Source: Echiichthys vipera
Lineage: Eukaryota; Chordata; Actinopteri; Perciformes; Trachinidae
Length of the DNA: 64,000 nt
NCBI GenBank assembly: GCA_963691815.1
Contig: OY829666.1
Coordinates: 372,001-436,000, forward strand
Reading direction: 5' to 3'
Part shown: one piece after another, positions 37,156 to 50,039 of the stretch
How the letters are laid out: each line of letters begins with the position of its first letter
How positions within the stretch are numbered: the first letter of the stretch is position 1
Made by a program: the position numbers and the translations under genes
The notes under the pieces: generated by a model
What the model saw: only the letters and a program-made list of their open reading frames with translations
Told to the model about the DNA's origin: nothing
Databases searched by the model: none

Positions 37156-38849
37156 AGTTGTTTCATCACGTTTTTGTGGTGTTTTCATCTGCTTTTAGTC
37201 GTTTTTGTGGTGTCTTGCGTTTGTTTTTAGTTGTTTTATCATATATTTGTGGTGTGTTTCGTCTGTTTTTAGTTGTTTTATCATATTTTTGTGGTGTTTT
37301 CATCTGTTTTTAGTCGTTTTTCACGTTTTTGTGGTGTATTCATCTGTTTTTAGTCGTTTTTGTCACCTTTTCGATTGTTTTCATCCGTTTTTAGTCGTTT
37401 AGTCACGTTTTTGTGGTGTTTTCGTCTGTTTTTAGTCGTTTCATCAAGTTTTTGTGGAGTCTTGCGTCTGTTTTTAGTCGTTTTGTCATGTTTTTGTGGT
37501 GTTGTCTGTTTTTAATCATTTTGTCACGTTTTAGTGGTGTCTTGCATCATTTATAAGTCGTTTCATCACATATTTGTGGTGTATTCGTGTGTTTTAAGTT
37601 TTCATCACGTTTTTGTGGTGTTTTCATCTGCTTTTAGTCGTTTTTGTGGTGTCTTGCGTTTGTTTTTAGTTGTTTTATCATATATTTGTGATGTGTTTCG
37701 TCTGTTTTTAGTTGTTTTATCATATTTTTGTGGTGTTTTCATCTGTTTTTAGTCGTTTTTTCACGTTTTTGAGGTGTATTCATCTGTTTTTAGTCGTTTT
37801 TGTCACCTTTTCGATTGTTTTCATCCGCTTTTAGTCGTTTAGTCACGTTTTTGTGGTGTTTTCGTCTGTTTTTAGTCGTTTCATCAAGTTTTTGTGTATT
37901 CTTGCGTCTGTTTTTAGTCGTTTTGTCATGTTTTTTTGGTGTTGTCTGTTTTTAATCATTTTGTCACGTTTTAGTGGTGTCTTACATCATTTATAAGTCG
38001 TTTCATCACATATTTGTGGTGTATTCGTGTGTTTTTAGTCGTTTCATCACGTTTTTGTGGTGTTTTCGTCTGTTTTTAGTTGTTTTGTCATGTTTTTGTG
38101 GTGTTTTCATCTGTTTTTAGTCGTTTCATCACGTTTTGAGCTGTTTTCATCTGTTTTTAGTCTTTTTGTCACATTTTTGTGGTGTCTTGCGTCTGTTTTT
38201 GGTCGTTTCATCACGTTTTTGTGTTGTGTTTCGTCTGTTTTTTTAGTTGTTTTATCACGTTTTTGTGGTGTTTTGCGTCTGTTTTAAGTCGTTTCATCAT
38301 TTTTTTGTGGTGTTTTCATCTGTTTAGTCATTTCATAATGTTTTTGTGGAGTTTTGCGTCCGTTTTTAGTCGTTTTGTCATTATTTTTTGGAGTCTTGGT
38401 CTGTTTTTAGTCGCTTTGTCAGGTTTTTTTGGTGTTTACATCTGATTTTAGTTGTTTCATCACGTTTTTGTGGTGTTTTCATTTGTTTTAAGTCGGTTCA
38501 TCACGTTTTAGTAGTATTTTAATCAGTTTTTAGTTGTTTTTGTGGTGTCTTGCGTCTGTCTTTAGTCGTTTCATCACGTTTTTGTGGTGTTTTTGTCTGT
38601 TTTTAGTTGTTTTATCACATTTTTGTGATATTTTGATCTTTTTTTGGTCATTTCGTCATGTTTTTGTGGTGTTTTCATCCGTTTTTAGTCGTTCCATAAT
38701 GTTTTTGTGGAGTTTTGCGTCTGTTTTTTGTCGTTTTGTCATGTTTTTGTGGTGTTGTCTGTTTTTAATCATTTTGTTACGTTTTAGTGGTGTCTTGCAT
38801 CATTTATAAGTCGTTTCATCACACATTTGTGGTGTATTCGTGTGTTTTA
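37156..38849. repeat. 1694-bp higher-order repeat, second copy
   Basis: This copy follows 35461-37155 with matching variants, including TTTTTGTGTATTC near 37890 and GTCTTACATC near 37980. Subunit markers lie at 37538 and 37978, and the next one at 38791 leads into the third copy. Confidence 0.85.
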
Positions 38850-40103
38850 AGTTGTTTCATCACGTTTTTGTGGTGTTTTCATCTGCTTTTAGTCGTTTTT
38901 GTGGTGTCTTGCGTTTGTTTTTAGTTGTTTTATCATATATTTGTGGTGTGTTTCGTCTGTTTTTAGTTGTTTTATCATATTTTTGTGGTGTTTTCATCTG
39001 TTTTTAGTCGTTTTTCACGTTTTTGTGGTGTATTCATCTGTTTTTAGTCGTTTTTGTCACCTTTTCGATTGTTTTCATCCGTTTTTAGTCGTTTAGTCAC
39101 GTTTTTGTGGTGTTTTCGTCTGTTTTTAGTCGTTTCATCAAGTTTTTGTGTAGTCTTGCGTCTGTTTTTAGTCGTTTTGTCATGTTTTTTTGGTGTTGTC
39201 TGTTTTTAATCATTTTGTCACGTTTTAGTGGTGTCTTGCATCATTTATAAGTCGTTTCATCACATATTTGTGGTGTATTCGTGTGTTTTTAGTCGTTTCA
39301 TCACGTTTTTGTGGCGTTTTCGTCTGTTTTTAGTTGTTTTGTCATGTTTTTGTGGTGTTTTCATCTGTTTTTAGTCGTTTCATCACGTTTTGAGCTGTTT
39401 TCATCTGTTTTTAGTCTTTTTGTCACATTTTTGTGGTGTCTTGCGTCTGTTTTTGGTCGTTTCATCACGTTTTTGTGTTGTGTTTCGTCTGTTTTTTTAG
39501 TTGTTTTATCACGTTTTTGTGGTGTTTTGCGTCTGTTTTAAGTCGTTTCATCACTTTTTTGTGGTGTTTTCATCTGTTTAGTCATTTCATAATGTTTTTG
39601 TGGAGTTTTGCGTCCGTTTTTAGTCGTTTTGTCATAATTTTTTGGAGTCTTGGTCTGTTTTTAGTCGCTTTGTCAGGTTTTTTTGGTGTTTACATCTGAT
39701 TTTAGTTGTTTCATCACGTTTTTGTGGTGTTTTCATTTGTTTTAAGTCGGTTCATCACGTTTTAGTGGTATTTTAATCAGTTTTTAGTTGTTTTTGTGGT
39801 GTCTTGCGTCTGTCTTTAGTCGTTTCATCACGTTTTTGTGGTGTTTTTGTCTGTTTTTAGTTGTTTTATCACATTTTTGTGATATTTTGATCTTTTTTTG
39901 GTCATTTCGTCATGTTTTTGTGGTGTTTTCATCCGTTTTTAGTCGTTCCATGATGTTTTTGTGGAGTTTTGCGTCTGTTTTTTGTCGTTTTGTCATGTTT
40001 TTGTGGTGTTGTCTGTTTTTAATCATTTTGTCACGTTTTAGTGGTGTCTTGCATCATTTATAAGTCGTTTCATCACATATTTGTGGTGTATTCGTGTGTT
40101 TTA
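38850..40103. repeat. 1254-bp higher-order repeat, third copy missing one subunit
   Basis: The next unit start is at 40104, so this copy is 1254 bp, exactly 440 bp shorter than its neighbours. The loss is one whole 440-bp (11-monomer) subunit: only the marker at 39232 remains where the other copies have two. Unit-sized loss fits unequal exchange in register. Confidence 0.85.
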
Positions 40104-41776
40104 AGTTGTTTCATCACGTTTTTGTGGTGTTTTCATCTGCTTTTAGTCGTTTTTTTGGTGTCTTGCGTTTGTTTTTAGTTGTTTTATCATATATTTGTGG
40201 TGTGTTTCGTCTGTTTTTAGTTGTTTTATCATATTTTTGTGGTGTTTTCATCTGTTTTTAGTCGTTTTTTCACGTTTTGTGGTGTATTCATCTGTTTTTA
40301 GTCGTTTTTGTCACCTTTTCGATTGTTTTCATCCGTTTTTAGTCTTTTTGTCACATTTTTGTGGTGTCTTGTGTCTGTTTTTGGTCGTTTCATCACGTTT
40401 TTGTGTTGTGTTTCGTCTGTTTTTTTAGTTGTTTTATCACGTTTTTGTGGTGTTTTGCGTCTGTTTTAAGTCGTTTCATCACTTTTTTGTGGTGTTTTCA
40501 TCTGTTTAGTCGTTTCATAATGTTTTTGTGGAGTTTTGCGTCTGTTTTTAGTCGTTTTGTCATTATTTTTTTGGAGTCTTGGTCTGTTTTTAGTCGTTTT
40601 GTCAGGTTTTTTTGGTGTTTACATCTGATTTTAGTTGTTTCATCACGTTTTTGTGGTGTTTTCATTTGTTTTAAGTTGGTTCATCACGTTTTAGTGGTAT
40701 TTTAATCAGTTTTTAGTTGTTTTTGTGGTGTCTTGCGTCTGTCTTTAGTCGTTTCATCATGTTTTTGTGGTGTTTTCATGTGTTTTTTGTCGTTTCATCA
40801 CGTTTTTGTGGTGTTTTCGTCTGTTTTTAGTTGTTTTGTCATGTTTTTGTTGTGTTTTCATCTGTTGTTAGGCGTTTCATCACATTTTTGCGCTGTTTGC
40901 ATCTGTTTTAAGTCTTTTTGTCACATTTTTGTGGTGTGTTTCGTCTGTTTTTAGTTGTTTTATTACGTTTTTGTGGTGTTTTCATCTGTTTTTAGTCATT
41001 TCATCATGTTTTTTTCTGGAGTTTTGCGTTTGTTTTTAGTTGTTTTGTCATGTTCTTGTGGTGTTTTCGTCTGTTTTTAGTCGTTTTGTCACATTTTTGT
41101 GGTCTTTTCATCTGTTTTAATTCGGTTCATCACGTTTTTGTGGTGTTTTCGGCTGTTTTTAGTAATTTCATCACGTTTTTGTGGTGTTTTCATCTTTTTT
41201 AAGTCGTTTTTGTGGTGTCTTGCATTCGTTTTTAGTCGTTTCATCACGTTTTTGCGCTGTTTGCATCTGTTTTAAGTCTTTTTGTCACATTTTTGTGGTG
41301 TGTTTCGTCTGTATTTAGTTGTTTTATTACGTTTTTGTGGTGTTTTCATCTGTTTTTAGTCATTTCATCATGTTTTTTTCTGGAGTTTTGCGTCTGTTTT
41401 TAGTTGTTTTGTCATGTTCTTGTGGTGTTTTCGTCTGTTTTTAGTCGTTTTGTCACATTTTTGTGGTCTTTTCATCTGTTTTAATTCGGTTCATCACGTC
41501 TTTGTGGTGTTTTCGTCTGTTTTTAGTCATTTCATCACGTTTTTGTGGTGTTTTCATCTGTTTTTAGTCGTTTTTTCACGTTTTTGTGGTGTATTTATCT
41601 GTTTTTAGTCGTTTTTGTCACGTTTTAGTGGTGTCTTGCATCATTTATAAGTCGTTTCATCACATATTTGTGGTGTATTCGTGTGTTTTAAGTTGTTTCA
41701 TCACGTTTTTGTGGTGTTTTCATCTGTTTTTAGTCATTTCATCATGTTTTTTTCTGGAGTTTTGCGTCTGTTTTTA
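40104..41776. repeat. Main part of the first copy of the 2277-bp HOR
   Basis: Positions 39500 to about 41735 match 41777 to about 44011 at offset 2277, changing to 2276 after a 1-bp T-run difference near 40567. The block includes two starts of the 364-bp family, at 40870 and 41234, marked by TTTTTGCGCTGTTTGCATC. No gene is visible. Confidence 0.8.
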
Positions 41777-44011
41777 GTTGTTTTGTCACGTTTTTGTGGT
41801 GTTTTGCATCTGTTTTAAGTCGTTTCATCACTTTTTTGTGGTGTTTTCATCTGTTTAGTCGTTTCATAATGTTTTTGTGGAGTTTTGCGTCCGTTTTTAG
41901 TCGTTTTGTCATTATTTTTTGGAGTCTTGGTCTGTTTTTAGTCGCTTTGTCAGGTTTTTTTGGTGTTTACATCTGATTTTAGTTGTTTCATCACGTTTTT
42001 GTGGTGTTTTCATTTGTTTTAAGTCGGTTCATCACGTTTTAGTGGTATTTTAATCAGTTTTTAGTTGTTTTTGTGGTGTCTTGCGTCTGTCTTTAGTCGT
42101 TTCATCACGTTTTTGTGGTGTTTTTGTCTGTTTTTAGTTGTTTTATCACATTTTTGTGATATTTTGATCTTTTTTTGGTCATTTCGTCATGTTTTTGTGG
42201 TGTTTTCATCCGTTTTTAGTCGTTCCATGATGTTTTTGTGGAGTTTTGCGTCTGTTTTTTGTCGTTTTGTCATGTTTTTGTGGTGTTGTCTGTTTTTAAT
42301 CATTTTGTCACGTTTTAGTGGTGTCTTGCATCATTTATAAGTCGTTTCATCACATATTTGTGGTGTATTCGTGTGTTTTAAGTTGTTTCATCACGTTTTT
42401 GTGGTGTTTTCATCTGCTTTTAGTCGTTTTTTTGGTGTCTTGCGTTTGTTTTTAGTTGTTTTATCATATATTTGTGGTGTGTTTCGTCTGTTTTTAGTTG
42501 TTTTATCATATTTTTGTGGTGTTTTCATCTGTTTTTAGTCGTTTTTTCACGTTTTGTGGTGTATTCATCTGTTTTTAGTCGTTTTTGTCACCTTTTCGAT
42601 TGTTTTCATCCGTTTTTAGTCTTTTTGTCACATTTTTGTGGTGTCTTGTGTCTGTTTTTGGTCGTTTCATCACGTTTTTGTGTTGTGTTTCGTCTGTTTT
42701 TTTAGTTGTTTTATCACGTTTTTGTGGTGTTTTGCGTCTGTTTTAAGTCGTTTCATCACTTTTTTGTGGTGTTTTCATCTGTTTAGTCGTTTCATAATGT
42801 TTTTGTGGAGTTTTGCGTCTGTTTTTAGTCGTTTTGTCATTATTTTTTGGAGTCTTGGTCTGTTTTTAGTCGTTTTGTCAGGTTTTTTTGGTGTTTACAT
42901 CTGATTTTAGTTGTTTCATCACGTTTTTGTGGTGTTTTCATTTGTTTTAAGTTGGTTCATCACGTTTTAGTGGTATTTTAATCAGTTTTTAGTTGTTTTT
43001 GTGGTGTCTTGCGTCTGTCTTTAGTCGTTTCATCATGTTTTTGTGGTGTTTTCATGTGTTTTTTGTCGTTTCATCACGTTTTTGTGGTGTTTTCGTCTGT
43101 TTTTAGTTGTTTTGTCATGTTTTTGTTGTGTTTTCATCTGTTGTTAGGCGTTTCATCACATTTTTGCGCTGTTTGCATCTGTTTTAAGTCTTTTTGTCAC
43201 ATTTTTGTGGTGTGTTTCGTCTGTTTTTAGTTGTTTTATTACGTTTTTGTGGTGTTTTCATCTGTTTTTAGTCATTTCATCATGTTTTTTTCTGGAGTTT
43301 TGCGTTTGTTTTTAGTTGTTTTGTCATGTTCTTGTGGTGTTTTCGTCTGTTTTTAGTCGTTTTGTCACATTTTTGTGGTCTTTTCATCTGTTTTAATTCG
43401 GTTCATCACGTTTTTGTGGTGTTTTCGGCTGTTTTTAGTAATTTCATCACGTTTTTGTGGTGTTTTCATCTTTTTTAAGTCGTTTTTGTGGTGTCTTGCA
43501 TTCGTTTTTAGTCGTTTCATCACGTTTTTGCGCTGTTTGCATCTGTTTTAAGTCTTTTTGTCACATTTTTGTGGTGTGTTTCGTCTGTATTTAGTTGTTT
43601 TATTACGTTTTTGTGGTGTTTTCATCTGTTTTTAGTCATTTCATCATGTTTTTTTCTGGAGTTTTGCGTCTGTTTTTAGTTGTTTTGTCATGTTCTTGTG
43701 GTGTTTTCGTCTGTTTTTAGTCGTTTTGTCACATTTTTGTGGTCTTTTCATCTGTTTTAATTCGGTTCATCACGTCTTTGTGGTGTTTTCGTCTGTTTTT
43801 AGTCATTTCATCACGTTTTTGTGGTGTTTTCATCTGTTTTTAGTCGTTTTTTCACGTTTTTGTGGTGTATTTATCTGTTTTTAGTCGTTTTTGTCACGTT
43901 TTAGTGGTGTCTTGCATCATTTATAAGTCGTTTCATCACATATTTGTGGTGTATTCGTGTGTTTTAAGTTGTTTCATCACGTTTTTGTGGTGTTTTCATC
44001 TGCTTTTAGTC
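41777..44011. repeat. 2277-bp higher-order repeat, second copy
   Basis: This is the second copy of the 39.5-41.7 kb block. It carries 364-bp-family starts at 43146 and 43510, again 364 bp apart. The copies separate near 44008, where TGCTTTTAGTCG appears here against TGTTTTTAGTCATTTC in the first copy. Confidence 0.85.
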
Positions 44012-46660
44012 GTTTTTGTGGTGTCTTGCGTTTGTTTTTAGTTGTTTTATCATATATTTGTGGTGTGTTTCGTCTGTTTTTAGTTGTTTTATCATATTTT
44101 TGTGGTGTTTTCATCTGTTTTTAGTCGTTTTTTCACGTTTTTGTGGTGTATTCATCTGTTTTTAGTCGTTTTTGTCACCTTTTCGATTGTTTTCATCCGT
44201 TTTTAGTCGTTTAGTCACGTTTTTGTGGTGTTTTCGTCTGTTTTTAGTCGTTTCATCAAGTTTTTGTGGAGTCTTGCGTCTGTTTTTAGTCGTTTTGTCA
44301 TGTTTTTGTGGTGTTGTCTGTTTTTAATCATTTTGTCACGTTTTAGTTGTGTCTTGCATCATTTATAAGTCGTTTCATCACATATTTGTGGTGTATTCGT
44401 GTGTTTTTAGTCGTTTCATCACGTTTTTGTGGTGTTTTCGTCTGTTTTTAGTTGTTTTGTCATGTTTTTGTGGTGTTTTCATCTGTTTTTAGTCGTTTCA
44501 TCACGTTTTGAGCTGTTTTCATCTGTTTTTAGTCTTTTTGTCACATTTTTGTGGTGTCTTGCGTCTGTTTTTGGTCGTTTCATCACGTTTTTGTGTTGTA
44601 TTTCGTCTGTTTTTTTAGTTGTTTTATCACGTTTTTGTGGTGTTTTGCGTCTGTTTTAAGTCGTTTCATCACTTTTTTGTGGTGTTTTCATCTGTTTAGT
44701 CGTTTCATAATGTTTTTGTGGAGTTTTGCGTCTGTTTTTAGTCGTTTCATCACGTTTTTGTGGTGTTTTTGTCTGTTTTTAGGTGTTTTATCATATTTTT
44801 GTGATATTTTGATCTTTTTTTGAGTTTTGCGTCTGTTTTTTGTCATTTTGTCATGTTTTTTTGGTGTTGTCTGTTTTTAATCATTTTGTCACGTTTTAGT
44901 GGTGTCTTGCGTCATTTTTAAGTCGTTTCATCACATATTTGTGGTGTTTTCGTGTGTTTTTTGTCGTTTCATCACGTTTTTGTGGTGTTTTCGTCTGTTT
45001 TTAGTTGTTTTGTCATGTTTTTGTTGTGTTTTCATCTGTTGTTAGGCGTTTCATCACATTTTTGCGCTGTTTGCATCTGTTTTAAGTCTTTTTGTCACAT
45101 TTTTGTGGTGTGTTTCGTCTGTTTTTAGTTGTTTTATTACGTTTTTGTGGTGTTTTCATCTGTTTTTAGTCATTTCATCATGTTTTTTTTTGGAGTTTTG
45201 CGTCTGTTTTTAGTTGTTTTGTCATGTTCTTGTGGTGTTTTTGTCTGTTTTTAGTCGTTTTGTCACATTTTTGTGGTCTTTTCATCTGTTTTAATTCGGT
45301 TCATCACGTTTTTGTGGTGTTTTCGTCTGTTTTTAGTAATTTCATCACGTTTTTGTGGTGTCTTCGTCTGTTTTAAGTCGTTTTTGTGGTGTCTTGCATT
45401 CGTTTTTAGTCGTTTCATCACGTTTTTGCGCTGTTTGCATCTGTTTTAAGTCTTTTTGTCACATTTTTGTGATGTGTTTCGTCTGTATTTAGTTGTTTTA
45501 TTACGTTTTTGTGGTGTTTTCATCTGTTTTTAGTCATTTCATCATGTTTTTTTTTTGGAGTTTTGCGTCTGTTTTTAGTTGTTTTGTCATGTTCTTGTGG
45601 TGTTTTCGTCTGTTTTTAGTCGTTTTGTCACATTTTTGTGGTCTTTTCATCTGTTTTAATTCGGTTCATCACGTCTTTGTGGTGTTTTCGTCTGTTTTTA
45701 GTCATTTCATCACGTTTTTGTGGTGTTTTCATCTGTTTTTAGTCTTTTTTTCACGTTTTTGTGGTGTATTTATCTGTTTTTAGTCGTTTTTGTCACCTTT
45801 TCGATTGTTTTCATCCGTTTTTAGTCGTTTAGTCACGTTTTTGTGGTGTTTTCGTCTGTTTTTAGTCGTTTCATCAAGTTTTTGTGGAGTTTTGCGTCTG
45901 TTTTTAGTTGTTTTGTCATGTTCTTGTGGTGTTTTTGTCTGTTTTTAGTCGTTTTGTCACATTTTTGTGGTCTTTTCATCTGTTTTAATTCGGTTCATCA
46001 CGTTTTTGTGGTGTTTTCATCTGTTTTTAGTAATTTCATCACGTTTTTGTGGTGTTTTCGTCTGTTTTAAGTCGTTTTTGTGGTGTCTTGCATTCGTTTT
46101 TAGTCGTTTCATCACGTTTTTGCGCTGTTTGCATCTGTTTTAAGTCTTTTTGTCACATTTTTGTGATGTGTTTCGTCTGTATTTAGTTGTTTTATTACGT
46201 TTTTGTGGTGTTTTCATCTGTTTTTAGTCATTTCATCTTTTTTTTTTCTGGAGTTTTGCGTCTGTTTTTAGTTGTTTTGTCATGTTCTTGTGGTGTTTTC
46301 GTCTGTTTTTAGTCGTTTTGTCACATTTTTGTGGTCTTTTCATCTGTTTTAATTCGGTTCATCACGTCTTTGTGGTGTTTTCGTCTGTTTTTAGTCATTT
46401 CATCACGTTTTTGTGGTGTTTTCATCTGTTTTTAGTCTTTTTTTCACGTTTTTGTGGTGTATTTATCTGTTTTTAGTCGTTTTTGTCACCTTTTCGATTG
46501 TTTTCATCCGTTTTTAGTCGTTTAGTCACGTTTTTGTGGTGTTTTCGTCTGTTTTTAGTCGTTTCATCAAGTTTTTGTGGAGTTTTGCGTCTGTTTTTTG
46601 TCGTTTTGTCATGTTTTTGTGGTGTTGTCTGTTTTTAATCATTTTGTCACGTTTTAGTGG
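44012..46660. repeat. Alternating 442-bp-family and 364-bp-family segments
   Basis: A 442-bp-family marker lies at 44350 (441 bp after 43909). A GAGCTG module begins at 44429 and a shortened form follows. 364-bp-family starts occur at 45044, 45408 and 46102. T runs before GGAG are expanded, to eight or more near 45180, 45546 and 46228. The pattern looks like repeated joining of the two short HOR families. Confidence 0.75.
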
Positions 46661-48674
46661 TGTCTTGCATCATTTATAAGTCGTTTCATCACATATTTGT
46701 GGTGTATTCGTGTGTTTTAAGTTGTTTCATCACGTTTTTGTGGTGTTTTCATCTGCTTTTAGTCGTTTTTGTGGTGTCTTGCGTTTGTTTTTAGTTGTTT
46801 TATCATATATTTGTGGTGTGTTTCGTCTGTTTTTAGTTGTTTTATCATATTTTTGTGGTGTTTTCATCTGTTTTTAGTCGTTTTTTCACGTTTTTGTGGT
46901 GTATTCATCTGTTTTTAGTCGTTTTTGTCACCTTTTCGATTGTTTTCATCCGTTTTTAGTCGTTTAGTCACGTTTTTGTGGTGTTTTCGTCTGTTTTTAG
47001 TCGTTTCATCAAGTTTTTGTGGAGTCTTGCGTCTGTTTTTAGTCGTTTTGTCATGTTTTTGTGGTGTTGTCTGTTTTTAATCATTTTGTCACGTTTTAGT
47101 GGTGTCTTGCATCATTTATAAGTCGTTTCATCACATATTTGTGGTGTATTCGTGTGTTTTAAGTTGTTTCATCACGTTTTTGTGGTGTTTTCATCTGCTT
47201 TTAGTCGTTTTTGTGGTGTCTTGCGTTTGTTTTTAGTTGTTTTATCATATATTTGTGGTGTGTTTCGTCTGTTTTTAGTTGTTTTATCATATTTTTGTGG
47301 TGTTTTCATCTGTTTTTAGTCGTTTTTTCACGTTTTTGTGGTGTATTCATCTGTTTTTAGTCGTTTTTGTCACCTTTTCAATTGTTTTCATCCGTTTTTA
47401 GTCGTTTAGTCACGTTTTTGTGGTGTTTTCGTCTGTTTTTAGTCGTTTCATCAAGTTTTTGTGGAGTCTTGCGTCTGTTTTTAGTCGTTTTGTCATGTTT
47501 TTGTGGTGTTGTCTGTTTTTAATCATTTTGTCACGTTTTAGTGGTGTCTTGCATCATTTATAAGTCGTTTCATCACATATTTGTGGTGTATTCGTGTGTT
47601 TTTAGTCGTTTCATCACGTTTTTGTGGTGTTTTCGTCTGTTTTTAGTCATTTCATCACGTTTTTGTGGTGTTTTCATCTGTTTTTAGTCGTTTTTTCACG
47701 TTTTTGTGGTGTATTTATCTGTTTTTAGTCGTTTTTGTCATGTTTTTGTGGTGTTGTCTGTTTTTAATCATTTTGTCACGTTTTAGTGGTGTCTTGCATC
47801 ATTTATAAGTCGTTTCATCACATATTTGTGGTGTATTCGTGTGTTTTAAGTTGTTTCATCACGTTTTTGTGGTGTTTTCATCTGCTTTTAGTCGTTTTTG
47901 TGGTGTCTTGCGTTTGTTTTTAGTTGTTTTATCATATATTTGTGGTGTGTTTCGTCTGTTTTTAGTTGTTTTATCATATTTTTGTGGTGTTTTCATCTGT
48001 TTTTAGTCGTTTTTTCACGTTTTTGTGGTGTATTCATCTGTTTTTAGTCGTTTTTGTCACCTTTTCGATTGTTTTCATCCGTTTTTAGTCGTTTAGTCAC
48101 GTTTTTGTGGTGTTTTCGTCTGTTTTTAGTCGTTTCATCAAGTTTTTGTGGAGTCTTGCGTCCTTTTTTAGTCGTTTTGTCATGTTTTTGTGGTGTTGTC
48201 TGTTTTTAATCATTTTGTCACGTTTTAGTGGTGTCTTGCATCATTTATAAGTCGTTTCATCACATATTTGTGGTGTATTCGTGTGTTTTAAGTTGTTTCA
48301 TCACGTTTTTGTGGTGTTTTCATCTGCTTTTAGTCGTTTTTGTGGTGTCTTGCGTTTGTTTTTAGTTGTTTTATCATATATTTGTGGTGTGTTTCGTCTG
48401 TTTTTAGTTGTTTTATCATATTTTTGTGGTGTTTTCATCTGTTTTTAGTCGTTTTTTCACGTTTTTGTGGTGTATTCATCTGTTTTTAGTCGTTTTTGTC
48501 ACCTTTTCGATTGTTTTCATCCGTTTTTAGTCGTTTAGTCACGTTTTTGTGGTGTTTTCGTCTGTTTTTAGTCGTTTCATCAAGTTTTTGTGGAGTCTTG
48601 CGTCCTTTTTTGAGTCGTTTTGTCATGTTTTTGTGGTGTTGTCTGTTTTTAATCATTTTGTCACGTTTTAGTGG
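46661..48674. repeat. 442-bp, 11-monomer higher-order repeat array
   Basis: The marker TGTCTTGCATCATTTATAAG starts at 46661, 47103, 47545, 47790, 48232 and 48675, with spacings of 442, 442, 245, 442 and 443. Dividing one unit at each AGTNG gives 11 monomers of 41, 41, 32, 42, 41, 41, 41, 41, 42, 39 and 41 bp, which sum to 442. The 245-bp unit is internally deleted. The 443-bp unit has an extra base at TCCTTTTTTGAGTCG near 48603. Confidence 0.9.
46761..46792. repeat. Example of a 32-bp short monomer
   Basis: This monomer reads AGTCGTTTTTGTGGTG and lacks the 10 bp CGTTTCATCA found in full-length monomers. The deletion lies between two copies of the 5-bp direct repeat CGTTT, so loss by slippage or short-homology recombination leaves a single copy. 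The same form recurs across the window, usually followed by TCTTGCG. Confidence 0.85.
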
Positions 48675-50039
48675 TGTCTTGCATCATTTATAAGTCGTTT
48701 CATCACATATTTGTGGTGTATTCGTGTGTTTTTAGTCGTTTCATCACGTTTTTGTGGTGTTTTCGTCTGTTTTTAGTTGTTTTGTCATGTTTTTGTGGTG
48801 TTTTCATCTGTTTTTAGTCGTTTCATCACGTTTTGAGCTGTTTTCATCTGTTTTTAGTCTTTTTGTCACATTTTTGTGGTGTCTTGCGTCTGTTTTTGGT
48901 CGTTTCATCACGTTTTTGTGTTGTATTTCGTCTGTTTTTTTAGTTGTTTTATCACGTTTTTGTGGTGTTTTGCGTCTGTTTTAAGTCGTTTCATCACTTT
49001 TTTGTGGTGTTTTCATCTGTTTAGTCGTTTCATAATGTTTTTGTGGAGTTTTGCGTCTGTTTTTAGTCGTTTTGTCATTATTTTTTGGAGTCTTTGTCTG
49101 TTTTTTGTCGTTTTGTCAGGTTTTTTTGGTGTTTACATCTGATTTTAGTTGTTTCATCACGTTTTTGTGGTGTTTTCATTTGTTTTAAGTCGGTTCATCA
49201 CGTTTTAGTGGTATTTTAATCAGTTTTTAGTTGTTTTTGTGGTGTCTTGCGTCTGTCTTTAGTCGTTTCATCACGTTTTTGTGGTGTTTTTGTCTGTTTT
49301 TAGTTGTTTTATCATATTTTTGTGATATTTTGATCTTTTTTTGGTCATTTCGTCATGTTTTTGTGGTGTTTTCATCCGTTTTTAGTCGTTCCATAATGTT
49401 TTTGTGGAGTTTTGCGTCAGTTTTTTGTCGTTTTGTCATGTTTTTTTGGTGTTGTCTGTTTTTAATCATTTTGTCACGTTTTAGTGGTGTCTTGCGTCAT
49501 TTTAAGTCGTTTCATCACATATTTGTGGTGTTTTCGTGTGTTTTTTGTCGTTTCATCACGTTTTTGTGGTGTTTTCGTCTGTTTTTAGTTGTTTTGTCAT
49601 GTTTTTGTTGTGTTTTCATCTGTTGTTAGGCGTTTCATCACGTTTTTGCGCTGTTTGCATCTGTTTTAAGTCTTTTTGTCACATTTTTGTGGTGTGTTTC
49701 GTCTGTATTTAGTTGTTTTATTACGTTTTTGTGGTGTTTTCATCTGTTTTTAGTCATTTCATCATGTTTTTTTCTGGAGTTTTGCGTCTGTTTTTAGTTG
49801 TTTTGTCATGTTCTTGTGGTGTTTTCGTCTGTTTTTAGTCGTTTTGTCACATTTTTGTGGTCTTTTCATCTGTTTTAATTCGGTTCATCACGTTTTTGTG
49901 GTGTTTTCGTCTGTTTTTAGTAATTTCATCACGTTTTTGTGGTGTTTTCGTCTGTTTTAAGTCGTTTTTGTGGTGTCTTGCATTTGTTTTTAGTCGTTTC
50001 ATCACGTTTTTGTGGTGTGTTTCGTCTGTTTATAGTTGT
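48675..50039. repeat. GAGCTG module and 364-bp-family start
   Basis: The GAGCTG module from 48754 matches 54875 onward at offset 6121 over about 0.85 kb. A 364-bp-family unit starts at 49628 (AGGCG, then GCGCTGTTTGCATC) and runs through the TGTATTTAGTTG and T7-CTGGAG monomers. Around 49857-50100 it resembles the 31.8-, 33.3- and 58.0-kb segments, including CACGTTAATTGTGG. Confidence 0.75.
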
